From: Bacteroidales bacterium UBA4814
Lineage (GTDB): Bacteria > Bacteroidota > Bacteroidia > Bacteroidales > UBA7960
Assembly: GCA_002402465.1 (NCBI GenBank)
Contig: DHFW01000030.1
Location: forward strand, 62,001 to 126,000
Direction of reading: 5' to 3'
DNA length: 64,000 nt
Both the position numbers and the translations under genes were made by a program. The notes below the pieces were generated by a model. The model saw only the letters and a program-made list of their open reading frames with translations, did not search any database and was not told the DNA's origin. Below, one piece after another: positions 1 to 9,400 of this stretch (position 1 is its first letter; each line of letters opens with the position of its first letter).

Positions 1-2
1 AA

Positions 3-695
3 CATTTGAGTGCGCAGGACCCTTTCCAGGGCAATGTGCTTAACCAATGGTTTGCCCCACAGCATGAGAACGGATATTTCTTTAATGTTCCCACCCAAGA
101 CTTTGTTGATGCTTTTGAAGTTACAGAAGCAGGTTATGCCGATCCCAGGCTTGATTATACCCTGGGAAGAGAGGGTAAGCCTTGGATCAACGGAAACGAC
201 TTTGATCCGGCATGGTCGCCAACCGGGTATATTCAGAAAAAACATCTCCAGCCTCTCAGCGAAATACCTGCGGGTACCAAAGGAGACGGCGATCTTAATT
301 ATGTTTTTATGAGATATGCTGAAATACTTCTCATCAAAGCAGAAGCACTCAATGAGTTGAATCGGTCAGGAGAAGCACTGGGGCCTCTTAACCTTGTTAG
401 ACAAAGAGCCCGTGAAAGCTATTTATTTGATGAAACAATTGAAGGATTTGGAGAAATTCCCGACGGACTTTTGCCTGATATCACCACCACTAATCAGGTA
501 CAATTGCGTGAAATAATAAGAAATGAAAGACGAGTAGAACTGGGATTTGAATTTCACCGGTTTTTCGACCTGATGCGCTATGGGCGAACTTATGCAGAAC
601 AACGACTGGCCGATACCAACTTTAATTACGACCAGCACAGATATTTCCCAATTCCACAAATTGAAGTGGATATCAACAATCAAATTAATAATTAA
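3..695 (+). CDS. RagB/SusD family outer-membrane glycan-binding protein, C-terminal part
   Basis: The reading frame is already open at the left edge, so only the last ~230 residues of a SusD-type lipoprotein are present. SusD proteins sit on the cell surface, bind oligosaccharides and cap a SusC TonB-dependent channel. The visible part carries family hallmarks: a TPR-like helix with the stretch YAEILLIKAEALNELN, then RNERRVELGFEFHRFFDLMR, and a closing block with YFPIPQ before the C-terminus. A susC gene is expected just upstream, outside the window. The LamG lipoprotein that follows 35 bases later is probably the third gene of the same locus. The substrate cannot be read from this fragment. 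Confidence 0.93.
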   Translation, partial: HLSAQDPFQGNVLNQWFAPQHENGYFFNVPTQDFVDAFEVTEAGYADPRLDYTLGREGKPWINGNDFDPAWSPTGYIQKKHLQPLSEIPAGTKGDGDLNYVFMRYAEILLIKAEALNELNRSGEALGPLNLVRQRARESYLFDETIEGFGEIPDGLLPDITTTNQVQLREIIRNERRVELGFEFHRFFDLMRYGRTYAEQRLADTNFNYDQHRYFPIPQIEVDINNQINN

Positions 696-730
696 CCCCT
701 TTTTATTTTTTAACCCTAAATCAAAAACCT

Positions 731-1780
731 ATGAAAAAGTTCAGATTTTTTAAATTAATGATGATTGCGTTAATTGCAGGTAGTGTAATAACTTTTACTG
801 CTTGCAGCGACGATGATGACGACCCGGATGTAGTAAACAAGACAGAACTTGCTGCTAAAATCCAGGAAGCTGAATATCTTCTTGAAAATACAACAGAAGG
901 AACTGCTGAAGGTCAATACATGCCAGGTGCCAAAGCCGCGCTCCGGGAAGTTGTAGATCTTGCAAAAACTGTTTATGAAAATGCCGATGCTACTCAGGTG
1001 CAGGTTGATAATGCCGTTGTTGCCCTGGATCAGGCTATTCAGGCTTATGAAGCTATGGCTGTTGTGCCAATTGCTCCCGAAGCGCTTGTAGGTCACTGGA
1101 CCTTCGACGAAGGTGAAGGCACAACTGCAAATGATTATTCAGGTAACAACTTCCACGGTACGCTTATGAGTGGTGCCGATACATGGGGTGGTGGCTTGCC
1201 GGTATGGTCAACTGACCGCTATGGTAATGAAGGACAGGCATTATTCTTTAATGAAGGAGCCTATGTTCATATTCCGAACAATGCTGCCTTTAGTCCTGCC
1301 AATATTACTATCTCACTGTGGATAAATGCTGCAGAAGTTTTGGAAAACAACCGATTCATCGGTTTGCACTCATGGAATGGTTATAAATTCCAGCTTCAGT
1401 CAGTAAACAAGTCTTTCTTTACTATTGCTACTACCGATGGTATTTATGACAGAGACACCGATCCACCACTAAATGTTAATGAATGGTACCATCTGGCAGT
1501 TACCTTCGGTGGCGGCAATATGACTTTTTACATTGACGGAACTCAAACCCAGGTTTGGGATAACACTCCAGGCACAGCCCTTCCTGTTACAGGTAATGCA
1601 CTTGTGTTTGGCAGGGACACTGATGTTTATGCTGCTGATGATTCAAACTACGATGAAGATCTTATCATTCCTCTGGCATGGGGAGGTTATCTCCATGGTT
1701 ACATGGATGAAGTAAGAATCTATAACACAGTTTTGAGTGCCACACAGATCCAGTCCATATACGATACTGAAAAACCTTAA
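731..1780 (+). CDS. LamG/concanavalin-like surface lipoprotein of the SusD locus
   Basis: The 349-residue product begins with a lipoprotein signal (MKKFRFFKL...) ending in a lipobox, with Cys25 followed by Ser and a run of Asp, which is typical of surface-exposed Bacteroidota lipoproteins. Residues ~38-110 form a charged helical segment that resembles a FIVAR-like module. Residues ~118-349 form a LamG/concanavalin-like lectin domain, starting LVGHWTFDEGEGTTANDYSG and ending with a YMDEVRIYNTVLS block. LamG folds bind or sometimes cleave glycans; I see no diagnostic catalytic motif, so a binding role is inferred. It lies 35 bases after susD and is followed by a clear terminator, so it is the last gene of that operon. 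Confidence 0.85.
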   Translation: MKKFRFFKLMMIALIAGSVITFTACSDDDDDPDVVNKTELAAKIQEAEYLLENTTEGTAEGQYMPGAKAALREVVDLAKTVYENADATQVQVDNAVVALDQAIQAYEAMAVVPIAPEALVGHWTFDEGEGTTANDYSGNNFHGTLMSGADTWGGGLPVWSTDRYGNEGQALFFNEGAYVHIPNNAAFSPANITISLWINAAEVLENNRFIGLHSWNGYKFQLQSVNKSFFTIATTDGIYDRDTDPPLNVNEWYHLAVTFGGGNMTFYIDGTQTQVWDNTPGTALPVTGNALVFGRDTDVYAADDSNYDEDLIIPLAWGGYLHGYMDEVRIYNTVLSATQIQSIYDTEKP

Positions 1781-1807
1781 GCTGTTTGTTAAACTATTTC
1801 AATTAAG

Positions 1808-1850
1808 GCCCTCCTGAAGGCAATTAAACAGCCCGGGAGGGCTTTTTTTC
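1808..1850 (+). terminator. Rho-independent terminator of the SusD/LamG operon
   Basis: The 7-base arms GCCCTCC (1808-1814) and GGAGGGC (1836-1842) pair perfectly and are followed at once by a run of seven T. The hairpin lies 27 bases after the LamG stop codon. It ends the polysaccharide-utilisation transcript before the nuclease remnant. Confidence 0.85.
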
Positions 1851-1872
1851 TGATAGCTAATGAATTTTCTGA

Positions 1873-2142
1873 AACCTTCCGGAAGAATCCAAGGCTTTTC
1901 TAATCAAAATGATCGAGAATCAAATGGTCAGGCTTGAATATGATGTATCAAAATACGACAGGTATCAACGGATTCTTGCCTGCGTTTACCTTAGAAATGG
2001 CACTTTTGTAAACGCAGAATTGGTTAAAAGAGGCTTTGCAGTGGTGATGACCGTACCACCAAATGTTAAACATGCTGATACTTTTGTCAGGCTGCAACGA
2101 GAAGCCAGAGAGAATAACCGGGGGCTTTGGAGGGAAAATTAA
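1873..2142 (+). pseudogene. Staphylococcal-nuclease-like (SNase) gene, 5' half missing
   Basis: The frame is open from 1873, just after a TGA, and encodes a good match to the second half of a thermonuclease fold: EESKAFLIKMIENQMVRLEYD, DRYQRILACVYLRNGTFVN, AELVKRGFAVVMTVPPN and REARENNRGLW. The first half of the domain, which contains the Ca2+-binding and catalytic acidic residues, is absent. The sequence just upstream is the terminator of another operon, so there is nowhere for it to be. The first ATG is at 1909, which would give 77 residues. A stand-alone protein is unlikely to fold or cut DNA. I read it as the surviving tail of a nuclease gene lost by rearrangement, lying at the left border of the restriction-modification cluster. 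Confidence 0.75.
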
Positions 2143-2301
2143 AAATAGTATTAGCCTTTTCCTTTTCCTTGGCATTGTTCAGGCTTTGTTCTTTTTAAAA
2201 ACTGCATAGAAAAAGTACATACCTAAGATGCCAAGCACATATGAAATAAATTCTTAAGTTTGTCGCTACAAGCCTTTAAATAATACACTTTATCCCTTCT
2301 T

Positions 2302-3777
2302 ATGGTTACCGGACAACTCAAATCGCAGGTCGATAAAATATGGAACACCTTCTGGACCGGAGGTATCAGCAACCCGCTCACGGTCATTGAGCAGTTTACC
2401 TACCTCTTGTTTATCCGCAGGCTGGACGAGATTCAGCTGGTGAAGGAGAAGCAGGCCAGCATGACCCGGCAACCCATTAAGGAGCCCGTGTATGAAGAGA
2501 AGTTTTACCCCTTTCGCTGGGGGCGGTTTAAGAACCTGGAGCCGCAAACCATGTTCGATCTGTTCACCAGGCCCTCCATTGATGGCATGACCGTCTTTGA
2601 CCACATGAAGACCATTGGCGACGAAGGCGGGGTGTTTGGCGAGTACATGAAGGGTGCCACCTTTATGATCGGCACGCCCAGGCTGCTCGACCAGGTGGTG
2701 CAGATGATGGACAAGATTCAGATGGAAGACCGTGACACCAAGGGCGACCTGTACGAGTATATGCTCAGCAAAATTGCCTCGGCGGGCGAAAACGGACAGT
2801 TCCGGACACCAAGACATATCATCCGCATGATGGTCGATATGGTTCAGCCCAAAAAGGACGACCTGATTTGCGACCCTGCAAGCGGCACCTCGGGATTCCT
2901 GGTGGCTGCAGGCGAGTATATTCACCACAATCATCCTGAATGGTTCCATGATAAAGATTTCAGGGAGCACTACAACAGCAAGATGTTTACCGGCATTGAG
3001 TTCGACAGCACCATGATTCGCATTGGCGCCATGAACCTTCAGCTGCACGGCATACGCAAACCCAACCTGGTGCTGAAAGATTCATTGAGCGAAAGCAATG
3101 CCGATAAGAGAGATTGCTTTACCCTGGTGCTTGCCAACCCGCCTTTTACCGGCAGTCTCGATTACGACTCGGTAGAAAGCTCCATATTAAAGACGGTTAA
3201 AACCAAAAAGACCGAGCTGCTGTTTCTGGGGCTTATGCTCCGTATGCTAAAAACAGGCGGAAGGGCTGCCGTGATTGTGCCCCAGGGGGTGCAGTTTGGC
3301 ACTTCCAATGCCCACAAGGCCATACGCAGGGAGCTGGTTGAAAAGCAGAAGCTGGAAGCCGTTATTTCCATGCCTGGTGGGGTATTTAAACCCTATGCCG
3401 GGGTGAGCACCGCCGTGCTGATCTTTACCAAAACCAACAGCGGTGGCACCGACCAGGTATGGTTTTACGATATGCGGGCCGATGGCTATAGTCTCGACGA
3501 CAAGCGCCAGGAGATCGCCGATAACGACATACCCGACATCCTGCAACGCTTTCATAACCCGGAAGCTGAAACTACCCGCAAACGCACCGAGCAGAGTTTC
3601 TTTGTGCCCTTTGAAGAGATTAAGGCAAATAACTGGGACCTTAGCATTAACAAGTATAAAGAAATAGAGTACGAAGAAGTGAAATATGTATCCCCCGCCG
3701 AGATCATAAGTCAGATCAATGATTTGGACACTGATCGAATGGATTTACTGAAAAAGCTGGAGGGTTTTTTAAAATGA
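2302..3777 (+). CDS. hsdM: Type I restriction-modification system methyltransferase subunit HsdM
   Basis: This 491-residue N6-adenine DNA methyltransferase subunit acts with HsdS to methylate the recognition site, and with HsdS and HsdR to restrict unmodified DNA. The N-terminal HsdM helical domain (~1-150, beginning VTGQLKSQVDKIWNTFW) precedes the Rossmann domain. That domain has motif I, DPASGTSGFLVAA, and the catalytic motif IV, NPPF, in LANPPFTGSLDY. Length and layout match the family. The gene starts the cluster; its stop overlaps the hsdS start in an ATGA, which implies translational coupling. GC content is visibly higher than in the specificity regions of hsdS. Upstream lies a 159-base spacer in which I find no convincing promoter. 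Confidence 0.96.
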   Translation: MVTGQLKSQVDKIWNTFWTGGISNPLTVIEQFTYLLFIRRLDEIQLVKEKQASMTRQPIKEPVYEEKFYPFRWGRFKNLEPQTMFDLFTRPSIDGMTVFDHMKTIGDEGGVFGEYMKGATFMIGTPRLLDQVVQMMDKIQMEDRDTKGDLYEYMLSKIASAGENGQFRTPRHIIRMMVDMVQPKKDDLICDPASGTSGFLVAAGEYIHHNHPEWFHDKDFREHYNSKMFTGIEFDSTMIRIGAMNLQLHGIRKPNLVLKDSLSESNADKRDCFTLVLANPPFTGSLDYDSVESSILKTVKTKKTELLFLGLMLRMLKTGGRAAVIVPQGVQFGTSNAHKAIRRELVEKQKLEAVISMPGGVFKPYAGVSTAVLIFTKTNSGGTDQVWFYDMRADGYSLDDKRQEIADNDIPDILQRFHNPEAETTRKRTEQSFFVPFEEIKANNWDLSINKYKEIEYEEVKYVSPAEIISQINDLDTDRMDLLKKLEGFLK

Positions 3778-4943
3778 TAACCGACCAAGCAATTTTTCCA
3801 TTAGTTAAGCTATCAGACCTTGTTGAAATTCAGATAGGCAAAACTCCATCAAGAGATAATCCAAGTTTTTGGGGTGAAGGATATACTTGGGTTTCTATTT
3901 CGGATTTAAATGGAAATAAATATATAACAAATTCCAAGGAGCAAATAACTCATTTAGGAGTTCAGAGCTCCAATATCAAAAGTACTAAAGCAGGTGTTTT
4001 ATTGTTTAGTTACAAATTAAGCATTGGTAAGGTTGCTTTTGCTGGTAAAGACCTTTATACCAATGAAGCTATTGCTTCAATGATTATAAAAGAAAATGTC
4101 CAATTGCTAAATGACTATTTCTATTTTGTAATGCGTGAATTTGATTTTACGGGTACAAGCGATAAAGCAGCAAAGGGGCAAACCTTAAACAAGGCAAAAC
4201 TTAAAGAATTAAAAATCCCCCTCCCGCCGCTTGAAACCCAGAAAAAGATAGCCGCCATTTTGGATGCCGCCGATGCCTACCGCCAAAAAACCAAAGCCCT
4301 CATTGAAAAGTATGATGAGCTGGCCCAGTCGCTGTTTTTGGAAATGTTTGGCGACCCGGTGAAGAATGAGAAGGGGTGGGAAATGAAAGTAATACAAGAC
4401 TTAATTGTTGAAGTTAAGAAAATTGATAAAAACTTCAAACATGCAACCATTGAATATATTGACATTTCTTCAATTGATAGAAAATCAAATAAAATTTCCT
4501 CAACAAATAGGCATTTGTTAAATGAACGCCCTAGCAGGGCACAACAAGTTTTAAGGAAAGGCGACATTATTTTATCAATGGTTCGCCCTAATTTGAAAAA
4601 TATTGCAATAAATAATACAGATAATTTTATTGCATCTACTGGTTTCTTTGTATTTAGGTCTGTTTCGTTAAGCACACATTATTTGTTTGAGTTATTAAAA
4701 TCAGATTCCGTAACTAATTATTTAAGTGGCATTACCGCTGGGGCAAATTATCCTGCTATAAAAAACTCAGACATTCGAACAATGAAAATACCCGTTCCTC
4801 CCTTTGGCATTCAGAATCAATTTGCACAACGCATTCAGGAAATCGAATCACAGAAAGCACTGGCAAAAAAGGCGATGAAAAAGTCGGAAGAGTTGTTTAA
4901 CAGCTTGTTGCAAAAGGCATTCAATGGCACTCTTTTAAAATAA
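3774..4943 (+). CDS. hsdS: Type I restriction-modification specificity subunit HsdS
   Basis: HsdS holds two target-recognition domains (TRDs) that read the two halves of a bipartite DNA site, separated and followed by helical spacers. Here TRD1 is ~1-145, and the central spacer (~146-205) starts PLPPLETQKKIAAILDAADA. TRD2 (~206-340) is followed by the C-terminal spacer with PVPPFGIQNQFAQRIQEIE. The 389-residue length is normal. It overlaps hsdM by four bases. The TRD-coding parts are distinctly AT-rich (many AAA, ATT and TTA codons), whereas the central spacer is GC-rich like hsdM. This patchwork fits exchange of recognition domains by recombination. The recognition sequence cannot be predicted from sequence alone. 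Confidence 0.95.
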   Translation: MITDQAIFPLVKLSDLVEIQIGKTPSRDNPSFWGEGYTWVSISDLNGNKYITNSKEQITHLGVQSSNIKSTKAGVLLFSYKLSIGKVAFAGKDLYTNEAIASMIIKENVQLLNDYFYFVMREFDFTGTSDKAAKGQTLNKAKLKELKIPLPPLETQKKIAAILDAADAYRQKTKALIEKYDELAQSLFLEMFGDPVKNEKGWEMKVIQDLIVEVKKIDKNFKHATIEYIDISSIDRKSNKISSTNRHLLNERPSRAQQVLRKGDIILSMVRPNLKNIAINNTDNFIASTGFFVFRSVSLSTHYLFELLKSDSVTNYLSGITAGANYPAIKNSDIRTMKIPVPPFGIQNQFAQRIQEIESQKALAKKAMKKSEELFNSLLQKAFNGTLLK

Positions 4944-4977
4944 TTAACATTTAGTGTTAATTTTTTTGCTAATTTTG
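4943..4977 (+). promoter_or_regulatory. Candidate autoregulated promoter/operator of higBA
   Basis: A perfect inverted repeat, ATTAACA (4943-4949) and TGTTAAT (4955-4961), starts on the hsdS stop codon. It is followed by TAATTTTG (4970-4977), a match to the Bacteroidota -7 element TAnnTTTG. HigA-type antitoxins usually bind such palindromes to repress their own promoter, so an operator overlapping the -33 region is a reasonable reading. The toxin ATG at 4980 lies almost at the expected start of transcription, which would make the transcript nearly leaderless. The exact promoter assignment is therefore tentative. Confidence 0.45.
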
Positions 4978-4979
4978 TA

Positions 4980-5312
4980 ATGAATATTACCTTTAAACAG
5001 AAAAAACTCAGGGAATATGCCAACAATGACCGGCTAGCCATTCAAAAGCTTGGGGTGCGCAGGGCAAAACTTTTCAAAGTCAGGCTTGATGATTTGAGGG
5101 CGGCTACTACCCTTGAGGATGTCAGACATTTGCCGGGCCATTACCACGAACTGGTGGGCAACCGCAAGGGGCAGTGGGCCTGCGACCCTGACCAGCCTTA
5201 CCGCCTGATTTTTGAACCCCATGAATCGCCGGTTCCGGTCAACGAACACGGGCAGTATATCTGGTTTGAAATTAAAGGGATTGAAGTTATTGAAATCGAA
5301 GATTATCATTAG
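4980..5312 (+). CDS. higB: HigB-family toxin (RelE/ParE-like mRNA interferase)
   Basis: The 110-residue protein resembles HigB of the RelE/ParE superfamily, toxins that cleave mRNA on the ribosome unless bound by HigA. Diagnostic stretches are the N-terminal helix KKLREYANNDRLAIQKLG, the central LPGHYHELVGNRKGQWAC, and the strand DQPYRLIFEP with the conserved Arg; positively charged residues along the last strands fit the RNase surface. It starts 36 bases after hsdS and precedes higA in the toxin-first order typical of hig loci. It is at the upper end of the usual length because of a C-terminal extension, EIKGIEVIEIEDYH. The fold assignment is firm; mRNA cleavage by this protein is inferred from the family. 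Confidence 0.88.
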   Translation: MNITFKQKKLREYANNDRLAIQKLGVRRAKLFKVRLDDLRAATTLEDVRHLPGHYHELVGNRKGQWACDPDQPYRLIFEPHESPVPVNEHGQYIWFEIKGIEVIEIEDYH

Positions 5313-5316
5313 GAGG
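5311..5316 (+). promoter_or_regulatory. Strong Shine-Dalgarno deciding the higA start
   Basis: AGGAGG sits on the higB stop codon, nine bases before the ATG at 5326. It fixes that ATG as the higA start, although the frame is open upstream inside higB. Such strong ribosome sites are uncommon in Bacteroidota and would favour an excess of antitoxin over toxin. Confidence 0.7.
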
Positions 5317-5325
5317 CCCTTATCC

Positions 5326-6423
5326 ATGACCAACAGAAAAAACCAATATTTTCCGGAAACCGTAACCCACCCAGGGCTTACCTTAGGCGAAAAACTCGAT
5401 GAGCTGGGTATGGGCTCCAAAGAGTTTTCCGTTCGAACCGGGAAACCCGAAAAAACCATTAGCCAGATTTTGTCTGGCGAAAGCTCCATTACACCTGAAA
5501 TGGCAGTAATGTTTGAAGATGTGTTGCATATACCCGCCAACTTCTGGCTCAACAGGCAGAAACAATACAACGAGGCCATTGCACGCCAGAAAAGAAAAGA
5601 AGACCTGGTTGCTGCCGTGGAATGGTCAAAACAATTCCCCTATTCCGACATGGCCCGTCTTGGCTGGGTAAAGGTTACAAGAAACCCGGAGGAAAAAGTA
5701 AGCAATCTTTTTCAGTATTTCAGTATTGCCACCCCCAAAGCTTTTGAAGATTATTATTTTAAACAAAAGCTAAAGGTAAATTTCAGGATATCGCTTGCAT
5801 ACACCAAAAAACCCTTCGCTTTTGCAGCCTGGTTGCGTCAGGGCGAAATCAAGGCAAATGAAATGAAAGCGTTTCCTTACGATGCCAGGAAGTTCGAGTC
5901 AAGCCTCTCAGAAATCAAGAACCTGATGGTAAGCCATCCGGATGACTTTTTTCAGCAACTTCAAAAAATTTGCCTGGAAGCAGGCGTAAAGGTCGTCTAT
6001 ACGCCTTGTCTGCCAGGTGCTTCAGCCCATGGGTCAACCCGCTGGATAGGAGATAATCCTTTGATCCAGTTATCGGCCCGTTATAAACAAAACGATATCT
6101 TCTGGTTCACCTTTTTTCATGAAGCGGCGCATATTCTGAAACACGGGAAGAAGTTTGTAACCCTTGAAAACGTGGATTACAGCCTTGAGGACAAAAAGAA
6201 AGAAGAAGAAGCCAATCAATTTGCCATTCATTGGACTTTTTCTGCTGAGCAGGAGAAGGAAGTTTTGGCACAACCCTTTTTAACTGAAGAATCCATTGTG
6301 GCATTTTCCAAAAAATTCAATACCCACCCTGCCATGATCATCGGGCGGCTCCATCATAAAGAAATTGTACCTTACAGCGTTGGCAGGAAGTTTATTAAAT
6401 CCATTGATTTAAGCGAAAATTGA
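5326..6423 (+). CDS. higA: HigA-family antitoxin fused to an ImmA/IrrE (M78) metallopeptidase domain
   Basis: The 365-residue protein has an XRE helix-turn-helix at ~15-75 (HPGLTLGEKLDELGMGSKEF followed by the recognition helix), which would bind toxin and operator. A long C-terminal half carries the zinc-peptidase signature HEAAH at residues 265-269 and a downstream EEEANQFA that can supply the third metal ligand. This matches the known large HigA class carrying an ImmA/IrrE protease domain. The start is set by the AGGAGG at 5311. Since HigA is normally removed by Lon or Clp, a built-in protease raises the possibility of self-cleavage or of cutting another repressor; that is inference. The stop codon overlaps the hsdR start (TTGA), tying toxin control to the restriction subunit. 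Confidence 0.9.
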   Translation: MTNRKNQYFPETVTHPGLTLGEKLDELGMGSKEFSVRTGKPEKTISQILSGESSITPEMAVMFEDVLHIPANFWLNRQKQYNEAIARQKRKEDLVAAVEWSKQFPYSDMARLGWVKVTRNPEEKVSNLFQYFSIATPKAFEDYYFKQKLKVNFRISLAYTKKPFAFAAWLRQGEIKANEMKAFPYDARKFESSLSEIKNLMVSHPDDFFQQLQKICLEAGVKVVYTPCLPGASAHGSTRWIGDNPLIQLSARYKQNDIFWFTFFHEAAHILKHGKKFVTLENVDYSLEDKKKEEEANQFAIHWTFSAEQEKEVLAQPFLTEESIVAFSKKFNTHPAMIIGRLHHKEIVPYSVGRKFIKSIDLSEN

Positions 6424-9400
6424 GTAATTTCCTTTTTCTGCAAAACCACTGGCCAGAAATCTACCAGGAGGCCGCTGAAGCTGAAGCACTGACTTTCAGC
6501 TCACCCAAGGCTTGTGCCATGATTTGCAGAAGTGCCCTGGAGAAAGCCGTGAGGTGGCTCTATGCCAACGACCCCGACCTTACCGAACCTTACGACACCC
6601 GCCTGGCCGCCCTGTTGCACGAGCAGTGCTTCCAAAACATACTGAAGCCTTCCATGTTCCGTGAAATCAACCTGGTGCGCAAGCTGGGCAACAATGCCGC
6701 CCATGGCGAAAGCATCAGGCCGGAAGAAGCCCTGGTGGCCATAAAGAACCTGTTTCGCTTTTTAGGCTTTCTGGCCTTGTATTATGCCGAAGAAGAACCA
6801 CAATTACCTGCCTTTGATGAGTCGCTGATACCCACCCACCGGGAGCTGGAAATGAAGGAGGCGGAGCTGGAGCGCCTGCGTGAACAACTGGATGCCCGCA
6901 ACCAGCAAGCAGTAAATGAGCGCAAAGCCCTCGAAGAGAAGGCCAAAATAATTGAGGTGCTTCAAAAACAGCTGGCAGAAGAGCAGCAAGCGGTTAAAGA
7001 GCGTAAGGTTTCCCGTGAACAGGCGCACGATCTGGAGCGTGAAATCCCGCTGCTGATATCCGAAAAGCAAACCCGCAAGCTTTATATTGACCAGTCGCTC
7101 AAAGAAGCAGGCTGGTCAATGCTGCGTGATGGCTATGAACTGGAGTACGAGGTAAGCGGCATGCCCGCAAGCACCAACCCCAGCGGAAAGGGCTATGTGG
7201 ATTATGTGTTGTGGGGCAATGATGGCAAGCCTCTTGCCGTGGTCGAAGCCAAGCGCACCATGGAAGACGTGCGCAAAGGAAAGCACCAGGCAAGCCTTTA
7301 TGCCGACTGCCTGGAAAAAAGCTTTGGCAGACGGCCCCTGATATACTACACCAACGGTTTTGAGACCTATTTCTGGGACGATTCCTTTTATCCCGAAAGG
7401 GAGCTGCATGGCTTCCACAAGAAGGATGAACTGCAGCTGCTGATCGATCGCCGCCAGGAGCGAAAAGATATCAGGGACTTTAAAATCAACAGCCGCATTG
7501 TTGAGCGCAAGTACCAGATAGAAGCCATTCAGCGGGTGGCAGAAGCTTTTGCACGCAACACAACCCCTGGCATAATGACAGGCGGTGCACGAAAGGCCTT
7601 GCTGGTAATGGCCACTGGCACCGGGAAAACACGTACCGCCATAGCCATTGTGGATATGCTCACCAAGTGCAACTGGGCCAAAAGGGTGCTGTTCCTTGCC
7701 GACCGAAATGCCCTGGTTACGCAGGCCAAAAACGCTTTTGGTGAGTTCCTGCCCGATCTGTCATCCATCGACCTTACCAAAGAAAAGGAAGACCCCGGAA
7801 CAAGGCTGGTGTTCAGCACTTACCCCACCATGATGAACCAGATTGACCAGCTCAAGAGCGAGAAAAACCGCTTCTATGGGGCCGGGCATTTTGATCTGGT
7901 GATTATTGATGAGGCGCACCGGTCTGTTTACCAGAAGTACGGTGCCATTTTTCAATATTTCGATTCGCTGCTGATCGGGCTTACGGCGACCCCCAAGAAA
8001 GAGATTGACCGCAACACCTATGAGCTGTTCGACATAGAAGACGACAATCCTACCTTTGCCTATGAACTTGATCAGGCTGTTAAAGACAAGTTCCTGGTTC
8101 CACCCAAAGCCATGTCCGTGCCCTTAAAGTTTATGAGGGAAGGAATTAAATACAGCGAATTGTCAGAAAGGGAAAAGCAGGAGTACGAGGAGAAGTTTGG
8201 CGACCCTTCCATGGGCGAAGCACCTGAAGAAATCGGAAGCGAAGCACTCAACAAATGGCTTTTTAACACCGATACCGTTGACAAGGTACTTAACTACCTC
8301 ATGCAATATGGTATTAAGGTTCAGGGGGGAGATAAGCTGGGCAAGTCCATTGTCTTTGCCAAAAACCACCAGCACGCCATTTTTATTGAAGAACGCTTTA
8401 ACAAGCTGTTTCCCGAGTACCAGGGCAAGTTTCTGCGGGTAATTGACAATTACGAAAGCAAGGCCCAGGATCTTCTTGAGCGTTTTACCGACCCCTTCGA
8501 GGAGAAGAATCCCCAGGTGGCCGTTTCAGTCGATATGCTCGACACGGGCATTGATGCCCCAAGGGTGGTGAACCTGGTCTTCTTTAAAATGGTCAAATCT
8601 TATGTGAAGTTCTGGCAGATGGTAGGCAGGGGCACCCGGCTTTGCCTTAATCTCTTTGGTCCGGACGACCACAAAACCCACTTCCTGATATTCGACTTCT
8701 GCCAGAACCTCGAGTTTTTTGAAGCCAATCCCGAAGGAGTGGATGGCAAGTCGGTAAAAAGCCTTACCCAGCGCATCTACGAGATGAAGCTGGATGTGAT
8801 CATGGGCATAAGAGAAGCTGAAAACGCTACTGAATCAGAAGAGGAGCTTGCCCATGACTATGCATCCCAGTTGCATCAACGGGTTAAGACTTTTAACAGA
8901 GACCGCTTCCAGGTTAAAATGAACCTTCGCCATGTGCTCGAGTATTCGAGCGCCGAGCGCTGGGACAGCCTGTCAAAAGGCGACGTGCCCGACATTAAGA
9001 AACATCTTGCGCCCCTGGTTTTACCCGATGAAAACGAACATGAACTTGCCCGCAGGTTTGATGTGTTGATGCTCAGCACCCTGCTTGCCATGCTGCAGGG
9101 CAGGGAGTACAGCCATTTTGTGAGCAAGATTGCCGGAACGGCAAATGCCCTGGAAGCAAAGAAAAACATACCGGCTGTAAAGGCACAGCTCCCCACCATC
9201 CAAGAGGTGCAAACAGAAACCTTCTGGAAAGTCGCAAACGCAAAACGCCTGGAAGAAGTGAGAAAGGCAATGCGTGACCTGGTGAAATTTCTTGATGCCC
9301 AGTCGCAGGACATTGTCTTTACCACCTTTGAGGACTCCATGGATGTTTCGGTTGTTTCTGAAAAACCACTGATAAAACTATCGACCGAACTGAAGTCATA

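Noticed and set aside
2290..3048. Long open frame (252 codons) on the minus strand inside hsdM
   Set aside because: It mirrors hsdM, has His/Ala/Val-rich low-complexity composition and no domain; typical antisense shadow of a GC-rich gene.
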